This document shows, one piece after another, positions 15,983-23,960 of a stretch of 64,000 nucleotides of DNA. Each line of letters opens with the position of its first letter. Position 1 is the first letter of the stretch. The position numbers were made by a program, and so were the translations under genes. Source of the stretch: Pseudorhodobacter sp. E13 (GTDB taxonomy: Bacteria; Pseudomonadota; Alphaproteobacteria; Rhodobacterales; Rhodobacteraceae); the NCBI RefSeq assembly GCF_003991405.1, contig NZ_RPEN01000157.1, positions 186,001-250,000 on the forward strand. Direction: 5' to 3'. The notes under the pieces were generated by a model. The model did no database searches. It saw nothing but the letters and a program-made list of their open reading frames with translations, and was not told the DNA's origin.

Positions 15983-17859
15983 TGGATACCCGCCTGCTGC
16001 GCCATTACGAAAACGAACTGTCCTATCTGCGCGAGATGGGGGCCGAGTTTGCCGAGGCCTATCCCAAGATTGCGGCCCGTCTTGGCATGGAAAGCGCCGA
16101 AGTGCTGGACCCCTATGTAGAGCGGTTGCTGGAAGGTGTGGCCTTTCTGTCGGCGCGGGTGCAGTTGGAAATGGAACTGCAATTCCCGGCCTTTACCCGG
16201 CATCTGCTGGAAATCGTCTATCCGCATTATCTGGCCCCGACCCCGTCCATGATGGTCGCGGCCTTCGATCCAGACCCTGCCAACGCCGCCATGGCCGATG
16301 GGTTTACCTTGAAGCGGGGCACGCAATTGCGGTCGTCGCTGGGCGAAGGGGATCAGACGGCTTGTGTCTTTACCACCTCGCAGGATGTCACGCTGTGGCC
16401 GATTGATATCATTGAGGCGGAATATCTGGACGGGCGCGGGCAATTGGTGGCTGCCGGAATTTCGCGCGATGTTGAGGCGCGGGCTGGTATTCGCCTGCGC
16501 TTGCGCCGCCGGGGGGTAGAGCCGATTTCGGGCCTGTCGCTGGACAAGCTGACCTTGTTTCTGAACAACAAGGCAGGCCGCCACTGGGATCTGCACGAAC
16601 TGTTGTGCACCCAAGTCACTGGTATGGCTGCACGGTCCACCGACCGGCGGGCCGATTGGGTGTTGGACCTGCCGCAAGCGCAGGTCACGCCGCGCGGTTT
16701 CGCGGCGGATGAGGCTTTGTTGCCCACTCCGAAACGTTCGTTCGACGGCTATCGCCTGTTGCAGGAATATTTCGGGATGCCCGAACGCTTTCATTTCGTT
16801 GATCTCAAAGGCCTGTCGCCAGCGTTGAAAAAGGCCACCGGCACCGAGGTGGATATCTATCTGATGCTGCGCGATGGCATGCCCGATATCGCCGCCTCTG
16901 TTACGCCTGAGGCGTTTACTTTGCATGCCACCCCCGCGATCAACCTGTTTGACAAGCGTTGCGACCGGGTGCTGCTGACCACGACGGATGTGGAGCATCA
17001 CATCGTGCCAGACCGCACCGCTCCGCTGGATTTTGAGATATACAGCATCAAATCGGTGCAAGGCATTTCAGAGCGCGGCGACAAGGATACCGAATTCCGG
17101 CCTTTCTATTCCTCGGATGATTTTACGGCGGCGGGCGATATGCACCCGTCTTACTACACCCAATTCCGCCGGATGCGGCAGCGCAGTGAGAAAGAGCGCC
17201 TGAAAGGTGTGCGCACCTCATACCTTGGGTCGGAATTGTATCTGACCTTGGTTGACCCGCAGCAAGCGCCCTATCCGGTCGATCTGGGCCAGCTTTCGGT
17301 GCAGGCGATTTGCACCAATCGCGATTTGCCGATGCTGCTGGCAACCGGGGCGGCAGATGTGTTCCACTTGCCCGATGGCGGGCCTGTGGCGCATGTGACC
17401 ACCCCGGTGCCGCCCACCCGCCCGCGCCCCAGCTTGGGGCAGGGCGATACGGCCTGGCGGCTGATCAGCCACCTTAGCCTGAATTATCTGTCGATTGTCG
17501 ATACCGATAATGGCGGCGGGATCGAGGCGTTGCGCGAATTGGTCGGCATCTATGCACCGTCATCCGACAAGACCATCGAAAAGCAGATCGAGGGCATGAT
17601 CTCTATCGAAAGCCGCCCGATTGTGCGGCGCATGTCGGATGGGGTCTTGTCAACGGCGGTGCGCGGCCTTGAACTGAAGCTTGGCTTTGACGACAGTTTT
17701 TATGAAGGGACAAGCGTCTATGTGCTTGGCTCGGTGCTGGAGCGGTTTTTCCGCAGATATGTGACGATCAACAGCTTTACCGAAACCGTGCTGTTCACGC
17801 GGCAGCGGGGGGAAATTGCAAGATGGAAACCGGAGACGGGGCTGGCCAGGATCATCTGA
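15982..17859 (+). CDS. tssF: TssF, T6SS baseplate protein
   Basis: A 625-residue TssF (ImpG/VasA). The N-terminal hallmark LLRHYENELSYLREMGAEFAEAYPKIAARL is clear, followed by DPYVERLLEGVAFL and FPAFTRHLLEIVYPHYLAP, all diagnostic. The C-terminal ends with GTSVYVLGSVLERFFRRYVTINSFTE, also typical. It forms the baseplate wedge (two TssF per TssG). The start overlaps tssE, and the last 37 bases overlap the start of tssG. Confidence 0.97.
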   Translation: MDTRLLRHYENELSYLREMGAEFAEAYPKIAARLGMESAEVLDPYVERLLEGVAFLSARVQLEMELQFPAFTRHLLEIVYPHYLAPTPSMMVAAFDPDPANAAMADGFTLKRGTQLRSSLGEGDQTACVFTTSQDVTLWPIDIIEAEYLDGRGQLVAAGISRDVEARAGIRLRLRRRGVEPISGLSLDKLTLFLNNKAGRHWDLHELLCTQVTGMAARSTDRRADWVLDLPQAQVTPRGFAADEALLPTPKRSFDGYRLLQEYFGMPERFHFVDLKGLSPALKKATGTEVDIYLMLRDGMPDIAASVTPEAFTLHATPAINLFDKRCDRVLLTTTDVEHHIVPDRTAPLDFEIYSIKSVQGISERGDKDTEFRPFYSSDDFTAAGDMHPSYYTQFRRMRQRSEKERLKGVRTSYLGSELYLTLVDPQQAPYPVDLGQLSVQAICTNRDLPMLLATGAADVFHLPDGGPVAHVTTPVPPTRPRPSLGQGDTAWRLISHLSLNYLSIVDTDNGGGIEALRELVGIYAPSSDKTIEKQIEGMISIESRPIVRRMSDGVLSTAVRGLELKLGFDDSFYEGTSVYVLGSVLERFFRRYVTINSFTETVLFTRQRGEIARWKPETGLARII

Positions 17860-18887
17860 CGCATTACGCGCAGCTTCTGGCCGAGCCTGAAAAATACCAC
17901 ATCTTCCGCGCGCTTCGTATCCTCGAAGCGCAGTTTCCCGATTTGCCCCGCTTGGGCGAAAGCACGCGCCCCCGGCAAGAACCCTTTCGGCTGGAACAAG
18001 AGGCAGAGCTAGCCTTTCCCCCCTCCACCATCGCGAAAATGGTGCCGCCTGCGCAGGGCAAACCGGGGAGGTTGATCAACCGTTTCTTTGGCTTGTTTGG
18101 CCCGCATGGCCCCTTGCCGCTGCACCTGACGGAATTTGCCCGCGACCGCCAGCGCAACCATCGCGACCCGACCTTCCTTGCCTTTGGCAATATGCTGACG
18201 CATCGCCTCTTTGGGTTGTTTTATCGCGCCTATGCCGTGGCGCATCCGGCACCGTCCTTTGACCGGTCGCTGAAAGGCAACCGTGCAGGGCGCGAGGTGG
18301 ACCCGTTTGCGCGCAAGGTCGCGGCGCTGTCTGGCCATTATGAAAAGGGGTTCAACAACCGCGATGAAATGCCAGATATGGCCAAGCGCCATTTCGTCGG
18401 CCATCTGACACCGGGGCCAAAACATGCGCATGGTCTGGTGTCCATCATCTCGGGCTTTGTGCGCGCGCCTGTGACCTTGCAGCAATTCGTCGGGCAATGG
18501 CTGGAACTGGAACCCGGCGACCGCTGGCAATTGGGCAGCCGCGTGGGGCTTGGGCTTGGCACCTCGATCGGCAGCAAGGTGTGGTCGCATGCCGCCAAGT
18601 TCCGCCTGCGTATCGGCCCGCTGACGCTTAAGGATTTTGAACGGATGATGCCCGGCTCGCCCTCTCTGGCGCGACTGGAGGCGATTGTGCGCAACTATGT
18701 CGGTGACACGCTGGATTGGGATATCAACCTTGTGCTGCGCCGCGAGGAGGTGCCGCAGGCGGTGCTGGGCCAAACCACGATGCTGGGCCACACAAGCTGG
18801 ATCGGCACCAGAACAGGCGACACAGACGCCGATGATCTGTATCTTATTCCCAGAAGTCTGGTGCAAAGGCGGTCAACCGCAGAGTGA
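17823..18887 (+). CDS. tssG: TssG, T6SS baseplate protein
   Basis: A 354-residue TssG (ImpH/VasB). Seen: FFGLFGPHGPLPLHLTEFARDR near residue 85-105, the strongest family motif, then the LFYRAYA segment, and later the VTLQQFVGQWLEL and LGLGTSIGSKVWSHAAKFRLRIGPL blocks. It overlaps tssF by 37 bases, so the two are translationally coupled, consistent with the TssF2-TssG stoichiometry of the wedge. About 80 bases separate it from clpV. Confidence 0.95.
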   Translation: METGDGAGQDHLTHYAQLLAEPEKYHIFRALRILEAQFPDLPRLGESTRPRQEPFRLEQEAELAFPPSTIAKMVPPAQGKPGRLINRFFGLFGPHGPLPLHLTEFARDRQRNHRDPTFLAFGNMLTHRLFGLFYRAYAVAHPAPSFDRSLKGNRAGREVDPFARKVAALSGHYEKGFNNRDEMPDMAKRHFVGHLTPGPKHAHGLVSIISGFVRAPVTLQQFVGQWLELEPGDRWQLGSRVGLGLGTSIGSKVWSHAAKFRLRIGPLTLKDFERMMPGSPSLARLEAIVRNYVGDTLDWDINLVLRREEVPQAVLGQTTMLGHTSWIGTRTGDTDADDLYLIPRSLVQRRSTAE

Positions 18888-18966
18888 CGGGGCACGCAAT
18901 CATTTCGGGATGACGACATAACAAAGGGGCAAAGCCCAAAGATTTGACAGGGAAAGGTTTTGAAAG

Positions 18967-21660
18967 ATGAGCGATATCAGCCGCGTTGCACTTTTTGGCA
19001 AACTGAACAAACTGGGCTATCAGGCAATCGAAAGTGCCGCTGTTTTCTGCAAATTGCGCGGCAACCCCTATGTGGAGGTGGTGCATTGGTTCCACCAGAT
19101 TTTGCAGGGTGCCGACAGCGATATTCACCGCATTGCCAAGCATTACAAACTGGACGCCTCTAACCTCGCCCGCGATATGACGCGGGCGCTGGATGCTTTG
19201 CCGCGTGGCGCCTCGGCGATTTCTGATCTGTCCAGCCATCTGGAAAACGCGGTTGAACGCGCTTGGGTCTATGGCTCGCTCAAGTATAATTCCAGTCAGG
19301 TCCGCACCGGGCATATCGTGCTGGGCATGCTGAAAACCAAAGAGATGCAGAATATCCTGTTCGGCATCTCGGACGAATTCCGCAAGATCAAACCGGATGA
19401 TCTGGCCGATAATTTTGACGCCGCTGTCGAAGGCTCGCCCGAGGACAACATGCGCGCGCAGGATGGGTCCAGCGTTGGCGGGGGCGTTTCTCCCGGTGAA
19501 CATTCGGGTGCCATCGCCCCCGCCCAGATGGGCAAGGAAGAGGCACTGGCGCAGTTCTGCACCGACCTGACGCAGCAGGCCCGCGATGGCAAGATCGACC
19601 CGATTGTGGGCCGCGATGAAGAAATCCGCCAAGTCGTCGATGTGCTGATGCGCCGCCGCCAGAACAACCCGATTCTGACCGGCGAGGCAGGCGTGGGCAA
19701 AACCGCCGTGGTCGAAGGCTTTGCCCTGCGCATCGCGCGCGGTGATGTGCCGCCCGCGCTGAAAGAGGCCAAGCTGATGTCGCTGGACGTGGGGCTGTTG
19801 CAGGCCGGTGCCAGCATGAAGGGCGAGTTTGAAAACCGTCTGCGCTCGGTGATCGACGAGGTGCAGGCCTCCACCGTGCCGATCATCATGTTCATTGATG
19901 AAACCCACACGCTGGTCGGCGCAGGGGGCGCGGCGGGCACGGGTGATGCGGCCAACCTGCTTAAACCCGCTTTGGCGCGCGGCACCTTGCGCACCATCGG
20001 CGCGACGACTTGGGCCGAATACAAAAAGCATATCGAAAAAGACCCGGCACTGACCCGGCGTTTTCAAACCGTGGTGGTGGATGAACCCAGCCCGACCAAA
20101 GCCATCATGATGATGCGCGGCATCGCGTCGATGCTGGAAAAGCACCACAAGGTGCAGGTGCTGGACGAAGGGATTGAGGCGGCGGTGAACCTGTCGGCCC
20201 GCTATATCCCCGCGCGGCAATTGCCGGATAAATCGGTGTCGGTGCTGGATACCGCCTGCGCTCGCGTGGCGATCAGCCAATTCGCGGTGCCCGCCGAGGT
20301 CGACGACAGCCGCCGCCGCATTTCCGCGCTGGAGACGGAGCTGGAAATCATCGGCCGCGATGAAACCGCAGGTTATGACGTCGAAGAACGCCGCGCTGCC
20401 GTCACCTTTGCCAAGACGGAGGAGGAGTCGCGGCTGGAAGGGCTGACCGCGCGTTGGGAAGCAGAAAAAGCGGTGGTGGAGGAAATCCTCGCAATCCGCG
20501 CCAAGCTGCGCGAAGGCGGTGCGCCCGTCGATCAGGCCGATGCCCCCGCCAGCCCGCTGGAACCCGAAGCGCGTGCCGATCTGATCGCGCAGCTCAAGGC
20601 CAAGAACAAGGACCTGATCGCGATGCAAGGCGACAGCCCGCTGATCCTGCCCATCGTCGATGCGCAGGCCGTGGCGACCGTGGTGGGCGATTGGACGGGC
20701 ATCCCCGTGGGCCGTATGGTCAAGGATGAGATTGAAACAGTGCTGAACCTTGAGCAGCATCTGGCCAAGCGCGTCATCGGGCAAGACCACGCGATGAAGA
20801 TGATCGCCAAGCGCATCCAAACCAGCCGCGCGGGCCTTGATAATCCGCAAAAACCGATTGGGGTGTTCATGCTGGCAGGCACCAGCGGCGTCGGCAAAAC
20901 CGAAACCGCACTGGCCTTGGCCGAGGTGCTGTATGGCGGTGAGCAGAATGTCATCACCATCAACATGTCGGAATATCAAGAGGCGCATACCGTCAGCAGC
21001 CTGAAAGGCGCCCCCCCCGGCTATGTCGGCTATGGCGAAGGCGGCGTGCTGACCGAGGCGGTGCGGCGCAAACCCTATTCGGTGGTGCTGCTGGACGAGG
21101 TGGAAAAAGCCCATCCCGATGTGCATGAGATTTTCTTTCAGGTGTTCGACAAGGGCGTGATGGAGGATGGCGAAGGCCGCTCCATTGATTTCAAGAATAC
21201 CCTGATCCTGCTGACGACCAATGCAGGCACCGAGATGATCATGGACCTGTGCTCTGACCCCGATCTGATGCCCGACCCCGAAGGCATGGCCAAGGCGCTG
21301 CGCGAACCCTTGCTGAAAATCTTTCCGCCCGCGCTGCTGGGGCGTCTGGTCACGATCCCCTATTACCCGCTGTCGCCGGAAATGATTGGCAAGATCACCG
21401 TCTTGCAATTGAACCGGATCAAAAAGCGGGTTGAGGCCGCGCACAGCGTTCCCTTCGAGTATTCTGACGCCGTTGTGCAAACGATTGTTGACCGTTGTCA
21501 GGAACTGGAAAGCGGTGGCCGCATGATCGACGCCATCGTCACGAACACCATGCTGCCCGAGATTTCGGAGGAATTTCTGCGCCGGATGATGACCGGGGGC
21601 GAGGTGAACAAAGTGGCTATTGATGCAAAGGATGGAGAGTTCAGCTATAGTTTTGAGTGA
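18967..21660 (+). CDS. clpV: ClpV (TssH), T6SS sheath-recycling AAA+ ATPase
   Basis: An 897-residue Clp/Hsp100 protein with two ATPase domains that unfolds the contracted TssBC sheath. N-terminal substrate domain (1-~160, a double Clp-N repeat including NSSQVRTGHIVLGML); AAA1 with Walker A GEAGVGKTAVVEG at about residue 239 and FIDETHTLVG Walker B; a middle coiled coil near 450-510; AAA2 with Walker A GTSGVGKTETA near 638 and VVLLDEVEKAHPDV. The SLKGAPPGYVGYGEGGVLTEAVRR pore-loop region is typical. Length and the N-domain distinguish it from ClpB; the context fixes it as ClpV. Confidence 0.97.
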   Translation: MSDISRVALFGKLNKLGYQAIESAAVFCKLRGNPYVEVVHWFHQILQGADSDIHRIAKHYKLDASNLARDMTRALDALPRGASAISDLSSHLENAVERAWVYGSLKYNSSQVRTGHIVLGMLKTKEMQNILFGISDEFRKIKPDDLADNFDAAVEGSPEDNMRAQDGSSVGGGVSPGEHSGAIAPAQMGKEEALAQFCTDLTQQARDGKIDPIVGRDEEIRQVVDVLMRRRQNNPILTGEAGVGKTAVVEGFALRIARGDVPPALKEAKLMSLDVGLLQAGASMKGEFENRLRSVIDEVQASTVPIIMFIDETHTLVGAGGAAGTGDAANLLKPALARGTLRTIGATTWAEYKKHIEKDPALTRRFQTVVVDEPSPTKAIMMMRGIASMLEKHHKVQVLDEGIEAAVNLSARYIPARQLPDKSVSVLDTACARVAISQFAVPAEVDDSRRRISALETELEIIGRDETAGYDVEERRAAVTFAKTEEESRLEGLTARWEAEKAVVEEILAIRAKLREGGAPVDQADAPASPLEPEARADLIAQLKAKNKDLIAMQGDSPLILPIVDAQAVATVVGDWTGIPVGRMVKDEIETVLNLEQHLAKRVIGQDHAMKMIAKRIQTSRAGLDNPQKPIGVFMLAGTSGVGKTETALALAEVLYGGEQNVITINMSEYQEAHTVSSLKGAPPGYVGYGEGGVLTEAVRRKPYSVVLLDEVEKAHPDVHEIFFQVFDKGVMEDGEGRSIDFKNTLILLTTNAGTEMIMDLCSDPDLMPDPEGMAKALREPLLKIFPPALLGRLVTIPYYPLSPEMIGKITVLQLNRIKKRVEAAHSVPFEYSDAVVQTIVDRCQELESGGRMIDAIVTNTMLPEISEEFLRRMMTGGEVNKVAIDAKDGEFSYSFE

Positions 21661-21707
21661 TTGCACCAAAAACAGCCTGACCAAAAATATTTTTGAAAGG
21701 ATAGACT

Positions 21708-22643
21708 ATGGCTGGCGATTTGAAGGTGAAGATGGAGGCGAAACTTAAGGTCTTTCCCATGAAGGAGATGGGCAAAGACGTGACCGCCTATATGAAAAAG
21801 AACCCGGCACTTCAGAAGAAGTTTGAACGCATCGAATATTCGGAAAAGGTAGAGCTGGATAAGCGCAAATGGACGCCGAAAAAGCTGCAAGACGGTTTGG
21901 CGGCGGTCGCGCGGTATGAATTGAAACTGCTTGCCGTGCGCGCGGCCAAGATGATCAAGGATGGCGAAAAGGGTGATCCGAAAAAGCTGGAAAAGGCCCT
22001 GACCAAGGAATTTGAGGATATCAAGTCGCAAATCCTCGACAAGGCCTCTTTGGCGATTGAAGAAGTGGTCAGCGACAAAGGCGACAACGCCAAATCGCTG
22101 AAGGATTGCAAGGCGGCATTTGGCAAGCTGGGGGATGTGGATTTCGCCAATATGTATAAGGGACCACGGGAATCCATGGTCGTGATCTTTGACAATCTTG
22201 CCGCTGCCCTCAAGGATGCGGGTGAACAGAAAGATGGCGGCAAAGCGATGTTTTCCAGTTATCTCAAGGATATTGAAGAGATCACGGGTGATTTCGAAAG
22301 GGTGGGAAAGGCCGCGAATACGGCGATTGATACATTGCTGAAAGCCGCCAAAACCACGAAAGCCGATAAAAGCGTGGATGCAGAGCTGACGGCTTTTGCC
22401 GAAAAGGTATTGAAGAACGAAGGTAAATTCACCAGCGCCGTGGACAAGGGCAAGAAGTTCTCGGATGCGCTGGAGGCGGCGGCAAAACTGATGAAGGCGG
22501 GCAAGGCGACCGAGAAAGACGCCAAACTGCAAGCCGCAGTATTCAAAAAGCTTTCGGGGCTGGATGGGTCGGGAAAGGATGCAATTTCACTGGCCCGCAA
22601 ACTGGAACCCGAATTCAAGAAGATTGAGAAGAAACTGAAATAG
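21708..22643 (+). CDS. Lysine-rich all-helical protein of unknown function in the T6SS operon
   Basis: A 311-residue protein with no recognised family. It is strikingly rich in Lys, Ala, Asp and Glu, predicted almost wholly alpha-helical, has a single Cys, and lacks a signal peptide or membrane span. The composition resembles small DNA- or membrane-binding helical bundles, or a chaperone or adaptor. It has a good AAAGGA site and sits 47 bases after clpV. A hairpin (22650-22673) follows, then the sodium channel gene. Its position inside the operon supports a T6SS role such as effector loading or an effector in its own right; no catalytic motif is visible. Confidence 0.75.
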   Translation: MAGDLKVKMEAKLKVFPMKEMGKDVTAYMKKNPALQKKFERIEYSEKVELDKRKWTPKKLQDGLAAVARYELKLLAVRAAKMIKDGEKGDPKKLEKALTKEFEDIKSQILDKASLAIEEVVSDKGDNAKSLKDCKAAFGKLGDVDFANMYKGPRESMVVIFDNLAAALKDAGEQKDGGKAMFSSYLKDIEEITGDFERVGKAANTAIDTLLKAAKTTKADKSVDAELTAFAEKVLKNEGKFTSAVDKGKKFSDALEAAAKLMKAGKATEKDAKLQAAVFKKLSGLDGSGKDAISLARKLEPEFKKIEKKLK

Positions 22644-22649
22644 TCTGCG

Positions 22650-22680
22650 GCGCCCCAGTTCCCGATGGGGCGCGAATTTT
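22650..22680 (+). terminator. Weak intrinsic terminator or attenuator between the Lys-rich gene and the channel gene
   Basis: GCGCCCC (22650-22656) and GGGGCGC (22667-22673) form a perfect 7-base G+C stem with a 10-base loop, followed by GAATTTT. The T-run is only four, so it is probably a partial terminator that reduces rather than stops transcription into the sodium channel gene, which starts 22 bases later. Confidence 0.45.
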
Positions 22681-22695
22681 AAGAGGAACGTCGCA

Positions 22696-23547
22696 TTGGA
22701 ACACTCGACTGATATCGCCATCTCTCCGCTCCGTCAGAAACTGCGTGATGTGGTCGAACGACCGCTGGTGCGGATGTGGATCATGGCATTGGTCATCCTG
22801 AACGCGGCGTTGTTGGGGCTGTCTACTTCGCCTTGGGTGATGGAACGGGTTGGGGGGCTGATCTGGCTGTTGGATCGCTTGATCCTTGCGATTTTCGTGT
22901 TGGAGATTTTGGCGAAACTGGTGGCCTATGGGCGGTCCTTTTTCCGCGATGGCTGGAATGTGTTTGACTTCTTTGTCGTTGGTCTGGGTCTGTTGCCGCA
23001 GGCCAATGGCCTGTCTGCCTTGCGGGCGCTGCGGGTGATCCGGGCGCTGCGCATTCTGTCGGCGGTGCCGCAGATGCGCAATGTGGTGCAGGCCTTGTTT
23101 GACGCGCTGCCGGGGATGGGCGCCGTTGTAATCATGCTGTCCATCGTGTTCTATGTCTTTGCCGTGATGGCGACGATCATGTTCGGCGCGGCCTTCCCGG
23201 ATTGGTTCGGAACTGTGGGGGAATCGCTTTATTCCTTGTTCCAGATCATGACGCTGGAAAGCTGGTCGATGGGCATCGTGCGCCCGGTGATGGAGGTATT
23301 CCCCTTCGCTTGGGCGTTTTTCGTGCCTTTCATCGTCATGACGGCGTTTTCCGTGCTCAACCTGTTCATCGGTTTGCTGGTCAACACCATGCAATCGGCG
23401 GTGGAAAGCGAAGCCGAGCAAGAGTTTGAACAATTGCGCGATCTGGTCAGGTCAGAGACGGATCAGGTCGATGCGCATGTGATGGAGTTGCAGAAAGAGA
23501 TTGCAGAGTTGCGCGGAGACATCCGCGCTTTGATGGATAGGTCATAA
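22696..23547 (+). CDS. Bacterial voltage-gated sodium channel (NavBac/NaChBac family)
   Basis: A 283-residue single-domain six-transmembrane ion channel, functional as a tetramer. S4 is unmistakable, with arginines every third residue (R110, R113, R116, R119 in LRALRVIRALRIL). The pore loop carries TLESWSM (T186-M192), the NavAb selectivity filter for Na+. S6 (IVMTAFSVLNLFIGLLVNTMQ) has the typical pore-lining pattern, followed by the acidic neck and a C-terminal coiled coil (VMELQKEIAELRGDIRAL). The start is TTG with AAGAGGA eight bases before. The stop TAA shares one base with the ATG of the chimeric sheath gene (TAATG), so the two are translationally coupled. NavBac genes are common in marine bacteria, but I know of no precedent inside a T6SS operon. 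Confidence 0.93.
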   Translation: MEHSTDIAISPLRQKLRDVVERPLVRMWIMALVILNAALLGLSTSPWVMERVGGLIWLLDRLILAIFVLEILAKLVAYGRSFFRDGWNVFDFFVVGLGLLPQANGLSALRALRVIRALRILSAVPQMRNVVQALFDALPGMGAVVIMLSIVFYVFAVMATIMFGAAFPDWFGTVGESLYSLFQIMTLESWSMGIVRPVMEVFPFAWAFFVPFIVMTAFSVLNLFIGLLVNTMQSAVESEAEQEFEQLRDLVRSETDQVDAHVMELQKEIAELRGDIRALMDRS

Positions 23548-23960
23548 TGGCAAGCTCACAGAAATTTATCGCGCGGAACCGCGCGCCCCGCGTTCAGATC
23601 GAATATGATGTGGAGCTTTATGGCGCCGAGAAGAAGGTTCAACTGCCTTTCGTGATGGGTGTCATGTCTGACCTTGCGGGTAAATCAGAGGTGCCGCAGC
23701 CCACGATTGCGGACCGCAAGTTTCTGGAAATTGATGTCGATAATTTCGACAGCCGGATGAAAAGCATGAAGCCACGGGCGGCTTTTACCGTGCCAAACAC
23801 CCTGACGGGCGAAGGCAATAGGGCCGTCGATATCACGTTCGAATCGATGGATGATTTCAGCCCCGCTGCGATTGCCGCCAAGATTGAACCGCTGAAAAAA
23901 CTGTTGGACGCGCGCACGCAGCTTGCCAACCTGATGACTTATATGGACGGCAAGTCCGGG
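23547..23960 (+). repeat. Second, near-identical copy of the tssB 5' region (partner copy 11767-12180)
   Basis: About 415 bases match the start of tssB with mostly synonymous changes and runs of more than 60 identical bases (for example around 23576-23638 against 11796-11858). Similarity falls away after the MDGKSGAE codons. This indicates recent duplication or continuing gene conversion between the two loci, 11.8 kb apart in direct orientation; recombination between them would delete hcp to the sodium channel. Confidence 0.9.

Noticed and set aside
22696-23547. Channel gene considered as a potassium channel
   Set aside because: The filter TLESWSM is the sodium-type NavBac filter; no TVGYG-like potassium filter is present.
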